Origin: Lonicera japonica
Taxonomy: Eukaryota; Streptophyta; Magnoliopsida; Dipsacales; Caprifoliaceae
Reading direction: 5' to 3'
Length of the DNA: 64,000 nt
NCBI GenBank assembly: GCA_021464415.1
Contig: CM038467.1
Location: 32,481,248 to 32,545,247, forward strand
Under the pieces are notes generated by a model that did no database searches, was not told the DNA's origin, and saw nothing but the letters and a program-made list of their open reading frames with translations. Positions 11,386-22,650 of the stretch are shown piece after piece. The first letter of the stretch is position 1. Every line of letters begins with the position of its first letter. A program made the position numbers and the translations under genes.

Positions 11386-13047
11386 TCTACTTTACCTACT
11401 AGTACTATGCACCATGGTACATCAATTGAACCTAGGAGAAGTAAAAGAGTTAGAACCACTAAAGACTTTGGGCCTGATTTTTATGCATACACTTTAGAAG
11501 ATGATCCATCCACTTTTCAAGAAGCGTTATCTTCTTTAGATGCTGACCTTTGGCAAGAAGCCATTAACGATGAAATGGATTCCTTAGAATCAAGTAGAAC
11601 GTGGCATCTAGTAGACCTTCCTCCTGGTTGTAAAACCATAGGTTGTAAATGGATACTTAAAAAGAAATTAAAACCTGATGGCACTGTTGACAAATACAAA
11701 GCACGTTTAGTTGTCAAGGGTTATAGACAACGTGAAAATGTAGATTTCTTTGATACTTATTCTCCTGTTACTAGAATAACGTCTATACGTGTTTTGATTG
11801 CCCTGGCTTCCTTGCATGATCTTGTTGTACATCAAATGGATGTTAAAACCGCTTTCCTTAATAGAGAATTAGAAGAAGAAATTTACATGGAACAACCTGA
11901 AGGATTCATTATTACAGGCCAAGAACATAAAGTATGCAAATTAGATAAATCCCTTTATGGTTTGAAACAGGCTCCTAAGCAATGGCATGAGAAATTTGAT
12001 GAATTGATTATTGCAAATGGATTTAGAATTAATGAAAGTGATAAATGCATTTATTATAAGACTGAGGATAGTGCTTGCACTATTATATGTTTATATGTTG
12101 ATGACTTGCTTATTTTTGGTTCTAATATCCATGTAGTTAATAATGTGAAATCCATGCTATGTGAAAATTTTGATATGAAGGATTTGGGAGAAGCCAATGT
12201 AATTTTAGGGATTAAAATTACTAGGACGGAAAAGGGACTTTCTTTGGATCAATCTCATTACATTGAGAAGATTCTAAAGAAATATAATTACTCAGATTGT
12301 AAACCAGCATGTACTCCATATGATCCTAGTGTGAAGTTGTTCAAGAACACTGGAGACAGTGTTAGACAAACTGAGTATGCGAGCATCATTGGTAGCCTTC
12401 GATACGCTACTGATTGCACTGGGCCCGATATTGCTTATGCAATGGGGGTACTATGTAGGTTTACTAGCAGTCCTAGTATGGAGCATTGGCATGCTATTGA
12501 GAGGGTCATGCTTTATCTAACAAGAACAATGGACCTAATGTTACACTATCAAAAGTTTCCCGCTGTCCTAGAAGGATATAGCGATGCTGACTGGAATACC
12601 TTGTCAGAAGATTCCAAGGCCACAAGTGGATATATTTTCAGCATTGCTGGAGGTGCAGTTTCTTGGAAATCCAAGAAACAGACCATTTTGGCCCAGTCTA
12701 CGATGGAGTCTGAGATGATAGCACTAGCTGCTACTAATGAAGAAGCAAGCTGGCTGAGAAGCTTTCTTGCAGATACCCCTCTATGGGAGAGACCGATCCC
12801 AGCTGTCCTTATCCACTGCGATAGTACCGCGGCTATTGTAAAAGTTCAGAACCGTTATTATAACGGTAAGAAACGACAAATTCGTCGTAAACACAGCACA
12901 GTTAGAGAGTTACTCTCCAAAGGTGCTGTAAGAGTGGATTATGTGCGGTCTGAGAAAAATTTGGCTGATCCTTTAACGAAAGGACTAACGAGAGAGAATG
13001 TGTTTAACACCTCGAAAGGGATGGGGTTAACGCTCAACGAAATCTGA
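11377..13047 (+). pseudogene. Copia reverse transcriptase and RNase H region
   Basis: Frame 1 encodes a full RVT_2 domain: CKWILKKK, YKARLVVKGY, HQMDVKTAFLN, CKLDKSLYGLKQ and the catalytic YVDDLLIF at 12094-12117. It is followed by the copia RNase H (SDADWN, SGYIFSIAGGAVSWKSKKQ, STMESEMIAL, HCDSTAAI) and the terminal DPLTKGL. The frame is open for 546 codons from ATG 11407. It reads on upstream in this frame into integrase-linker sequence, so that ATG is not a native start. Confidence 0.93.
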
Positions 13048-13572
13048 GTCACTGTAATGGTAACCCAACCTATGGACTGGAGATCCCAAGAAATAGGTTC
13101 AAAGGGTAAACAACAAGTTACAAGTGATATTTTAGAAATCATGTATTATTATCTCATCCCTATAGAGCATGATATCTTGAAGCGGTGAAAAGGTTGAGCA
13201 TTTGCTCTTAATGAGTTCTATAGCTCTATGTGGAGTGGGGTACCGATGCTACAAGAGTACTCTTGATAGACTCACCTATGTGAATGTGGAAGAGAGGTCG
13301 CTTCCTATGAAATTTTGGGCAAATTCTCTAGAGCATTTACTAACCGGGATATAAGCACATGGCCATAACGTGCTGGATTTTGGACTACACTCTTGGGGAT
13401 AGTGTGTGTTGTGATTGTCAGAGTTAGAGTTCAAAACTACGAGTTACTCTAGTATAGTCTGAAACACAAACACTACGTAGAGGTTCAAATTGAAAAATAC
13501 CTTTACTTATGCACTGTCCTATGGGATATGCTCGATGAAAAAAAAGTTTTTCCTAAAATACAAGTGGGGGAT

Positions 13573-14409
13573 TGTTGGAGTTTTTGTGTATTTAAAGAAA
13601 AATAAAACCAAGACAAGGTGATTTAATGTGTTGTGATGTTATCTCAAGTCCCACATAGGAGAGATATAAAACCTTTCATGGGTTTTTATATGGAAGAATT
13701 TGCTTAAGGGCTTGAGCCCTTTGGGCATTAGACTTTTGTGCTATTGGGTGAGGACTTGGATGAGTGTGGTTCTCCACACGCGCGCCGACCGACCTGACCC
13801 GACCCGGTTTCGGGCTCGGGCTTTGGGCTTTGTGCTTTGGGCTTGTGTAGTGTATTATCTTTTTATACAAAATACATTTAAAGAATTTTATTTATTAAAA
13901 ATAAAATAAATTATAAAATTAAAAGGGAGACAGCTCCCTCTTTTCCTCCGCAATATCCTCGCACGCTCCCTCGATTTTCCTCCAACACGCTCCATTATTC
14001 CCTCCATGTTTTCTTGCGGATTTTCCGAAAATTGGTTTTTTGGTCCATTCTTTATCCATTAATAACAGATCTCATTTCATACTAGAAAACATAGAAAAAT
14101 AGAGAGATATCCATCTTCCTAAAAATACTTTTCCGGCAGAAAAATTTTTAGCCTCCGACAGTAGAAAATTTTCCGATCCCGAGCAATTAAAAGAGTGTTA
14201 TTGTCGAGCGATCGAAAACGTGCACATCGATCGTACAGAGAGTTTCTGGGCTGTTTTATCCTGGGGACGGCGTGGCATATTCAGAATTGCTAGCACAATT
14301 CCGGGCAGAGCCGCGAAACGTCTTAAAGAGAGCGACTTAGTCCGCGACTCAACCCGGTGTACTCTCTACCTTATCTATTTTAGATTAAGCAGTTCATTAT
14401 TTTCCAACA
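13573..14409 (+). repeat. Right LTR of the Copia element (837 bp)
   Basis: It starts TGTTGGAG after a polypurine tract and ends TTTCCAACA directly before the GATGC duplication. It is about 98% identical to the left LTR by eye, with the main length difference in the GACCCG/GGGCTT-rich block at 13788-13845. Confidence 0.95.
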
Positions 14410-14620
14410 GATGCTAATAAGTTGACATAAATGGAAACTTTACTATATAACTGGTTCTCTTGATAGTTATCATTCAGTTCGGGGTCTTTGAAGAACTGGT
14501 GAACGTAATGGAATCTTTGATCCCATCCTTCCAATTCTTCAAAACATAAATTAAAGCAGTGTGATGCAGAATTAAACAAACAAGCATAAACAAGCAAAGA
14601 ATTATAAACAACAAACTGAC
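14410..14620 (-). pseudogene. BCS1-like AAA-ATPase pseudogene, 5' portion
   Basis: The minus-strand frame reads HQFFKDPELND, YQENQLYSKVSIYVNLLAS and then runs into the Copia LTR. The next family residues (SIEDSNFINLF) resume on the other side at 8272, after removal of the 6137-bp insertion and one copy of the GATGC duplication. The upstream ATG at 14681 lies in a 78-bp tandem repeat and is probably not the ancestral start. The original N-terminal anchor cannot be recognised with confidence. Confidence 0.75.
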
Positions 14621-14627
14621 AGACATG

Positions 14628-14783
14628 CCTGAATTCTCCTTGTAAATTAAATGGAGCTTTAAAAGAAAAGGAAAATTGCAATAGATTAAATTAATAATTT
14701 AATAGCCTGAATTCTCCTTGTAAATTGAATGAGGTTTAGAAGAAAAGGAAAACTGCATTAGATTAAATTAATAATTAAATTAA
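14628..14783. repeat. 78-bp tandem duplication
   Basis: Two adjacent units start CCTGAATTCTCCTTGTAAATT at 14628 and 14706 and run to about 14783, with several substitutions and small indels between them. They lie just upstream of the AAA-ATPase relic, on its 5' side. Confidence 0.8.
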
Positions 14784-15137
14784 ATTATGTATTGATATTA
14801 AATTTGTATTTTTCTTCGAAAAAATACGTATTGATTTTTTCAAACCAATTAAACCATGCACGGTTATATGTAAATTTTAATCCTAAACCATTTGAATTTT
14901 TTTAAAGGTAAGTATGAAATCAATTAAAAAGGAATTATATTTAAATTAGGAATCTCGTTTAAAATGTAATCTAAATTTATACAATTATAATTTAATTTTA
15001 ATTGATGGATATACCTATCAATTTTGAATAAGGTAATATTGCAAAATTTTATTTAAAATTTTCTTAATTTAAGGGTGGATTAACTGCAAAATACGGTGGA
15101 TAGAATTAAAATCACCCATTATTTATTTAGTTAGAAT

Positions 15138-15560
15138 GGGAATCTTCATACTAACAAAAAAAAATCATTAACATTGTCAAGTAAACGGGTCTTGAGCGTA
15201 TAGATAAAACCGACATTTACTATATAATGCTAACTTACACAAATGTCCTTGGAAGCTTCCAAAAAACTAATTTAAAATATATAGATTATTATAAACTTTT
15301 ATAGAATAGTATGGATTCATGTAAATATCCTACAACATTTTGAAGGGTTGATTTAGATCGTATATTGAATTTGATATCTGCCGTTTATTGAGGAGGGGAA
15401 GGGGTTATATATACTGAGGAATCTAATTTCACAAACCATTAAACAAATTGTAAGCTTTTTAAAGTAATAACAAAATTCTTTTACTTTCATAATTAATCCA
15501 ATATCTCATCTAATGCATGGAGTAGAGCGTCACATATTGTCATATTACTACAAAAGATAA
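15138..15560. repeat. Right part of diverged duplication, copy A
   Basis: It aligns by eye with about 21570-22200. Shared landmarks are TACTAACAAAAA, ATCATTAACATT, CTTACACAAAT, AGATTATTATAAA, TACAACATTTTG-AGGGTTGATTTAGA, TTGAGGAGGGGAAG and TTTCACAAA-ATTAA-CAAATTGT. A TATA-like GTTATATATACTG lies at 15404-15416. In copy B this block follows directly the homologue of 7010-7212. Confidence 0.6.
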
Positions 15561-15756
15561 AATATTAAAAATAAAAAAATATAAACTGCCTATACATGCT
15601 TAGGTAGGTCATGAACTCTGGTCATAAAAGAAGTAAAAATAACAAATTGGAGATTAGCACAGAAACATTCATCCTATATCAACCTCTATTACAAATTATA
15701 CATGTGCCTTTCTTACAAATATTTTAATCTCTCTGGTGTCTTCCCTCTAGCACTAT

Positions 15757-16404
15757 TGTTAGGAACGTTGTGGTACGGGCACCCAATTACAGCTAAAGTA
15801 TAAATGATACAATGAGAATTTTGGATTGGCAAATTGTAGAAGGATTTCACTATAGCAAAAAGAATACAACAATTTCTCTCTAAAATAAGGATGGCACAAA
15901 TTGACAATAGCCTCTCTCTTATAATAGGAGAAAACACTCTCTTATTCTAACAAAGGAAAGACCATAAAAGTTTAGGATAAACCTTACAAGTTTTTTCTCT
16001 CTAACTCTCTCCCTCTCTCTCTTTGTTGCTTTTGAATGGAATGCCCTTCTCCTAAGGGGGACTTGTATTTATAGTGGTAGAAAGGAGGTGGAACAACTAT
16101 GTTTTACTAGAATACTCTAGAATAATCTTCCAAGATTATTTACTACTAGGCTATTCTAGAAAGTTCTACATCTAGGTCTTTCTAGAATATTTTAGAAGGT
16201 TGGAGGCTTTTCTCTATAATTTCATAAGGTTCTAGAAAATTTCGTAATCCTCCATAACGTTCCGGAATTTTCCGTTTTGACCCGTTCAAAGCTGCCATCT
16301 TTGACTCATTCAAATACTTAGCGATGAAGTATTTGAATCTTATCAACTAAGTTCCTTAATGTTGAAGCAATGCTTAGCCTCACAAAAGTGAGTTTACTTC
16401 AACA
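15757..16404 (-). mobile_element. Solo LTR with heat-shock-element cluster
   Basis: The 648-bp block begins TGTTAGGAAC and ends CTTCAACA. It is flanked by the perfect 5-bp duplication ACTAT (15752-15756 and 16405-16409). No internal retrotransposon sequence remains, so it is a solo LTR. A TATA box (TATAAATA, minus strand, 16073 to 16066) sets the orientation. Directly upstream of it on the minus strand lie TTCnnGAAnnTTC arrays at 16154-16166 and 16260-16272 (both perfect) and near-perfect ones at 16110-16122 and 16180-16197. A minus-strand ORF across its left edge (15713-15937) is accidental. The superfamily is not certain. Confidence 0.85.
16110..16272 (-). promoter_or_regulatory. Cluster of heat-shock elements in LTR U3
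   Basis: Perfect three-unit heat-shock elements (TTCnnGAAnnTTC) lie at 16154-16166 and 16260-16272. A four-unit array with one mismatch lies at 16180-16197, and a three-unit array with one mismatch at 16110-16122. All are 37-200 bp upstream of the minus-strand TATAAATA, the usual place for functional elements. Binding by heat-shock factors is inferred from sequence only. Confidence 0.6.
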
Positions 16405-16409
16405 ACTAT

Positions 16410-17468
16410 AACACTCAAACAGTCTCGAGGATATCACTCAAACAGTTGGGGATAATTTAGTTTTTGATTGTACTAGAATAGCTAAATTAAGAGAAAAACT
16501 TGAAATATTAGAGAATAATTAAGTTGTAAGTTGTTATATAAATTGTATTGTTTATTTGAGATGTGAGGAATGAATTAGTAAAATTTGGCTCTGATTTGAA
16601 AGACATTGTCTAATTACTCTGGAGTAGTACAAATATTTTAAATTTAACATTTAATTATGCTGAAATAAATTACTTTTGGGCCATTCACTCATTTGTACTT
16701 TGACACTCAAAATTTATATTGAAATTGAGTTTGATACCCATTAATTTTTTTTTATTGTAGTTTGTCATTCATTTTTAACAAGGCTATTTGGTTAACGCGT
16801 TTGATCGTTATTCTACAAAATTAATGATTAAACTTCCAAAAATACCCTTGGCCACATGGGCTAGACCTATCTGGATGCAACTACACCACCCTTGCATTTC
16901 GCTCCATTCTCACTATTAGTTCCCTTCATTTCCACTCATCACTATTCCTTATCATTCTTCTCTCTACGTAAATTTCATTAATCGCCATTGTCATTTATCA
17001 CCATTCTTTTATTTCTGAAGTTCGAAGACTTTGAAGGCAAACCAACGATCTTTTCTCAATCAACTATTGCAAAAAATAGGATTCCACCAGCTCCGGCATT
17101 GATAGGGTTTGGTGTTGATCCAATTATGAATGCTTCTCAATTTCAAGCTCCAACGGGTTATGTGTTAAGTCAGTGGGATTTGGGAATGAAGCAATTATGA
17201 TGGTGGTGGCGATGGGATGGAGAAGAGGAGGGTGGTGGAGGAGCCACCAATGGATAAGGCCACGCAATAGACACAAAAATCTCTTCTTTCACCACCTGTT
17301 CCAATTTTGCTACCCCCAAACTCTATATATATATATATATATCTTCAAGAAGACCAAATAGGTTATCTGTAAAGGAAAATGGACATAAAACAAAATGTAT
17401 TTCTCAATTTGACTAAGAAATTATGGTAAAATGGATGGAATTGGAAAACCCAAATAGAAAATTAAATA
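16410..17468. other. Non-coding region
   Basis: No gene is supported. A TA microsatellite lies at about 17324-17341. Short ORFs here (16988-17361) match nothing I recognise and have low-complexity, TGG-rich composition. Confidence 0.35.
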
Positions 17469-20240
17469 TGTTGACCTACGAGGTCTTAATCTTATTTTGA
17501 TAATAATAATAATAACCTAATCGTCTGTAATTTAACATGTTTCTAGAAATAAGTGTGTAGTTAATTATCTTATAAATTCAAGAAAAGTATGAATTTTACA
17601 AAGGTAGCATGCCACATTACAAGGATCATTAAAACTCTATCCGATCAAGTCAACAAAGCATTGGACAAGATAAGAAAAGTTGATCTCTCAATTGCTCTAT
17701 CAATTTCACACATTTCAAGAGCAGCACATATGTTATCAATGCAAATCATGAAGAACAAAGGCCAAAGAAATATGTGAAAGGCTTCAGGGCAAATGATACA
17801 AATGAAGATCAAATTGAAGAAACAAATCAAAACATTCGAAAACTTGTCAATTCGATAATTGAGTGATGGCTTAGGATTTATGTAAAGTTTTTTTATTGAT
17901 CAATACATATAGTTCAAAATTGTACATGCATTATTCATAAATTGAATTCAACAAAAAGTTTGAAATAGATTTTCTTTGAAAACATTATTTTCTATAAACT
18001 TGATTTGGAAATAATTTCATTAAAAATTCAAACGGACAATTTTCAAGCTCTTACAAAAATAGGTGTCTTAGTAACATATTCACAACATTTTCCAAGCATT
18101 AAAATTGATTTTGAAGCAAAATTTGGGATTTTGACCTAGTGGGTAGTGGCCATCAGTCGACTAATGAGCTTTGCTCAGTCGACTAATGACTTTTCCTAGT
18201 CTTCTGATGCCTCAGAATATAGTCGTTAGAATTTTGATTTCTGGCTTGTTTTAAGGTAACAACTCTACCTTGTTGACCTTAAAGTCAATTAATCTTATTT
18301 TGATAATTACAATAAGTTAATAAAGTGTTATTTAACTCGGTTGTTCCAATGATGATAGCCATTTTTACCGATATATCTTTCGACCAAGTGCAACTTCAAA
18401 CCGAAGCAAATCTCACACAAGCTGTACAAACGCCTCTACTCACAAGAAATGAACTCAAGTGATATACATGTGCTATACAAAACCAAGAAAAGATCTAGAT
18501 CATCAAGCAAGTGAAGATATGCACAAGAATGATCTCTACATGTTCTACAAGTTATCAAAACCAAGAAAGGATCAAGAACATCAAACAAGTAAAGATACGC
18601 ACAAGAAAATCAAGTATCACGAAGACTCGAATTATCATTAAATGGAGTGAGTGCTTAGATTTTATGTAAAGATACTTTATTGATCAAATCCCTATAGCTC
18701 AAACATATTCTTACATCTTTTAAAGATTGATTCAAACTAGCTTGAAATTGAATTTATTTGAAAAACATCAATTTACAAAAACCGAGTTTCAAAATAAATT
18801 CATATTAATTTTAAATGATCATATTTTAAGCTCTAATAAAAATAGGTATCTTAGAAACATATCTTTGAGGTTCAAAAATCATTAGAATTTTATTTGAAAC
18901 TAAATTGTTAAATTGCAAAAATATTTTTATTTTACATTTAAAATTCGCTCAATTTTTGCTCAGTTTTGATCTAACGGTAAGATGGAGGCCTTCCCGAACT
19001 CCGATTATTTTGAAATTTTTACAGTAGTTAGACAACATCTCCTGGCAATTTTGACTAAAATGTGAGCATGATCCAACGGTCTAATTGGGAGAAATTAACA
19101 AAACAATTTTAAATTGTTTTTGTCAAAACTAGTTGTTGAAAAGTTTGAAAATGTATACCTTGGAGCCAAAACCTCTCTTAATCATCCCCAACGGCCATAT
19201 GGTTTTGCAAGCTATATATATGATGTCTTAGACATGTTTTAACACACTTGAATCATTCTACAAACTCATTTTACATATATACAAAGTTATTCAAGTATTC
19301 AATTCACTTAATTGATCAATCTTTCATTTTTGAGCTATATACTTTGATCAATTTTGATATCTTTTAGTGTGAGCTTTATTTGTATTTTGTTATACACAAA
19401 AGAGATATTGTACATTGGTATTAGCCACCAAAACTTATTCAAATCATATTTGTGAGAGGTGTATCTCATAGAATAGCAAGAGGGATTTCTTGTGAGAGTA
19501 TTGAGGGTGTTTCAATACTTGTAAGAGTGTGTGAGTAGAATACACTTGTAGAGGTTTGATCTTCACCCGGAAGGAGATCGGTTATAGTAAAAATTCTCGG
19601 GGAACTAATCGAGCGCGGAGTAGGGGGAACAAGCCGAACCATGTGGACAAAAAATCTTCGACTTCAAATTGGTTTAATCTTTCTTACTCAATCTCTTTAT
19701 TTATTTGTTATATTAATTGATTGAAATTGCTTATATTATTGCTTATTCTTGGGATTGATTATTTAATTGATTGTTTTTCTTGATAAACTTATTTAGCTAA
19801 GTTGCTTTGCTTAAATATTTTAAAAACGTTTTAATTCCGCATTAAGTTTTTAAAACCCTATTCACCCCCCCCCCCCTCTAGGGTATTTTCCGACCTACAT
19901 ACCTAACCTCTCAAACGACCATATTATCTTTAGGACTATATATTGGAGGTCTAAGACACATTTAAACCAGCTTGAATCATCATACAAACTCTTTATTCAT
20001 CTATTTAGAATATTAAAGAATTCAAGTCTTTGCATTGATCATTTCATTTATCTTTGAGCTAAAATTATTGATCAATCTTGATAACTCTAGTGTGAGATTC
20101 AATTGTATCTTGTAAACACTTGAGAGTTATTGTTCATTGGTATACATCACCAAATCACTTCTATTATTCATTTGTGAGAAGATTTCTCATAGTTTAGCAA
20201 GAGTGCATCTTGTGTTGAATGTGGTACGAAGAATCATACT
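17469..20240 (+). mobile_element. Older LTR of a large copia-type family, split by a younger copy
   Basis: It begins TGTTGACCTACGAGG at 17469 and runs to 18270. It then resumes at 19905 and fades near 20240. Landmarks shared with the inserted LTR are a TTGACC...TCAATTAATCTTATTTTGATAAT-like start, GAGTG-TTAGATTTATGTAAAG, TTGATCAATA, and later GAGAGTTATTGTTCATTGGTAT. The end of the family, a C-rich CTATTCACCCCC block, is missing, so this copy is 3' truncated. The CTATTCACCCCC ending with a following CCGACC resembles SIRE/Maximus-type LTRs. Confidence 0.65.
18271..19899 (+). mobile_element. Solo LTR (1629 bp) nested in an older LTR
   Basis: It starts TGTTGACCTT and ends CCGACCTACA, flanked by the perfect duplication TACCT (18266-18270 and 19900-19904). 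It has no internal coding sequence. Near its end is a run of 14 C (about 19864-19877) within the CTATTCACCCCC...CTCTAGGG block typical of SIRE/Maximus-type plant copia LTRs; the lineage call is an inference. A third relative with the same ending lies at about 58685-59605. Confidence 0.8.
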
Positions 20241-21184
20241 TGCTTATTAATAATAATAATAATATGCCTGAACCTTGAACCTCTTAATTGGTTGGAAATA
20301 AACTCCAACTGGAGTTTGGGGTGTGGACGGTTGAATACTTGAATGGATCTCCACCTTGAACGGATGAACCTCTTAATTGCGCCTAAACGGCTGAACCTTC
20401 GACCTTTTAATTGGATGAAAATGAAACCATTGGCTTACGGAATGAAACTGTACTAATTCTATACGAATCAGTATATATAACAAAAAAATTAATTTACTCA
20501 AAAGACATTCAATTATGATTTTAGCTTAACTAAATTAATTGAAAACAAAAAAAAGAAAGGGACATCAATGATTCAGTACAATTCGATTTTATACTAGTAC
20601 ACCTAAATCTGAACCGAACTTATTTAATTTTTTTATTTTGATTTCAATTTTTTTACGGTTTATTTTTCACTAGATTGATTCGGTCGTTCGATTATGGTCA
20701 AGGAAGGATAAACGTAATCCCACAACAAATATAATTCATTAATTCTGCACCTGATTGGTCAACTAATACATTAAGAACAGCACCAATGCATATTCGAATT
20801 GTCAATGGAACTTTCCTTTTCCTATATAATATTCATCAGATTTATTTTAAAAAATATTATATAGTCAATGAATCATGTTTTAGATATCCTGTTACATATA
20901 TATGTATTGATTTTAAATTGCTAATTATTCTAGGTGTATTATTTCATACGTGATGATAAAAGCGCCTTTAAAATATAGTTTCGTAGCCACATGTACTACA
21001 ATTTGAACATGCAAATTAAAAATACTTTTACCATCATCATTATATTATTTCGGTCGTACATGTAGGTGTCAAGAAACATCCCCTAATGATGAAGCAGGGG
21101 ATTCTAGTCGGGGTCACTACAACTTTTGTACTCTAAATTGCTTACTATTAGCTTTGTACGTATACTCATTGTATGAATTTTTTA
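20241..21184. other. Non-coding region
   Basis: An AAT microsatellite is at about 20250-20262. Repeated CTCTTAATTG and TGAACCTT words at 20266-20420 hint at a small decayed repeat. No gene is supported. Confidence 0.35.
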
Positions 21185-22340
21185 AATAAATCAAGAGCCA
21201 GTTGAGAATTTATATATAGAGTGGGCAATGATACAATACCCATTTATAATAAAAGATTTTATAATTTATAAAAGAGGCCTAATATTTTACGCGCGAGATG
21301 AGAGCAAGGGCATATGAATGCTGTATAGAAAAATGGCTAGTTGATATAATTTTGCATATGGCCCCGTGTGTATCAACTCTGATCATGAATAAGTTGTTTT
21401 AAAATGAAGAGAGGGGTTGGCCCAAAGGTATGTAACATCCCTTAAGGTTAAAAGTTCGATAGTAGTGGCAGGAGGGTTTTCTTGGCTTATAGATTAAGGG
21501 AGAGATTTAGACATCTCTTAAAAAAATGTAAATAAATAAATTGTTTCGAAATTGAAATATAAGAAGTAGTATGATACAATCTTAATACTAACAAAAATCA
21601 TTAACATTATCAAGTCAATGGATTTTGGGTTCATAAATAAATAATAAATGGGTCATGTTAACATGTACCCTAAAAATACATGTTAAACACTTATAAATAG
21701 GAAGAAGGAAACTTTAACATACATTAACTGTAGCACAAATTTTAACATTTTCCATAATGTATATATATAATATTAACTTACACAAATTATCTTGTTAACC
21801 GCTCTCTTGGTTTTAATACACTTACCATTAAGCCTTAGTTACATCCCCACAAACTCGATGCTTCGTGGAAATTCCAGAATGCACCGAAGAATGCTAAATA
21901 TATGAAAGAGATAGAAATATCCTAGGAATCTTCCAGAAAACTAATGTATAATATAGATTATTATAAAATTATAAACTTATAATAGTTTGGATTCTACAAC
22001 ATTTTGGAGGGTTGATTTAGACCATTGGATTCTAATTTCACCATGGCTTGAGGAGGGGAAGAACTTGTATTTAAGTGAGGAGTATAATTTCACAAAGTAT
22101 TAAGCAAATTGTGAACTTTTTTTAAGTAATAACTTAATCTAGCCTTCGATCTAATGCAGGGGTAAAGCATCGTAATTGTCATATTAATGTAAAACATAAA
22201 ATTTAGGAAAGCACTTATAAATGTTCATGTTGTTTATGAGTTCATGTTACAAAACATAAAAATTATAAAACCAACCACTCATACATGTTCATGTTGTGTA
22301 TGAGTTCATATCATAAAAGAGTTCTACCCAATAAATATAA
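21185..22340. repeat. Diverged duplication, copy B (no pseudogene, SINE-filled)
   Basis: This is the partner of 7010-7212 plus 15138-15560. Here the two halves are adjacent. It holds a SINE absent from copy A, and extra sequence at about 21625-21900. Short repeated words such as CATACATGTTCATGTTGT occur near its right end. Confidence 0.6.
21409..21535 (+). mobile_element. Short tRNA-derived SINE with about 20-bp TSD
   Basis: The head carries an A-box-like GGTTGGCCCAAAGG and a B-box-like AAAGTTCGATAG. The tail is A-rich with AAATAAATA repeats. The flanks ATAAGTTGTTTTAAAATGAA (21389-21408) and the related 21-base stretch at 21536-21556 are an imperfect target-site duplication. The paralogous site near 7174-7190 holds only one copy of the AAGTTGTTTTAAAA target and no SINE, so it serves as a pre-insertion site. 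Confidence 0.75.
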
Positions 22341-22559
22341 TGAGAAATTGAATATTACTCAAAAAAAAAATAGGGATCATCCCTAAAGATGCATTCTGCA
22401 TAGAAGCGAGCTTGTATTAGCGATTGAGCGTCTATGGCTAGAGTTCATTGATTAGACGATTTTGCATCTATAGGTAGATCTTATGAACTAGACCTTATGG
22501 CTCACTGGTTCTGCTTGAGAAAGAATGATAAAAACTTACTGCTAGAACATATGGCTCTC

Positions 22560-22650
22560 TGATTCTATTTGTAAAAGAATGAGAAAAAAACCTTATACTT
22601 GTAAAAGAATGATAAAAAAACCTTATACTTGTAAAAGAATGATAAAAAAA
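22560..22650. repeat. 30-bp tandem repeat
   Basis: A unit of about 30 bp (CTTATACTTGTAAAAGAATG followed by ATAAAAAAAC) occurs twice head to tail. Partial copies of the GTAAAAGAATGA core lie on both sides. Confidence 0.7.

Larger units (their letters stand above)
8268..14414 (+). mobile_element. Ty1/copia LTR retrotransposon, complete with TSD
   Basis: The element spans 8273-14409 (6137 bp) with TG...CA-ended LTRs and a perfect 5-bp TSD, GATGC (8268-8272 and 14410-14414). The domain order is gag, zinc knuckle, protease, integrase, reverse transcriptase, RNase H, which is the Ty1/copia order. A polypurine tract (AAGTGGGGGATT) sits just before the right LTR. The coding region has one in-frame stop and two frame changes, so this copy cannot make an uninterrupted polyprotein as assembled. 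It lies inside an AAA-ATPase pseudogene. The LTRs differ at about 14 aligned positions in about 800 (eye count), which suggests a recent insertion. Confidence 0.95.
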
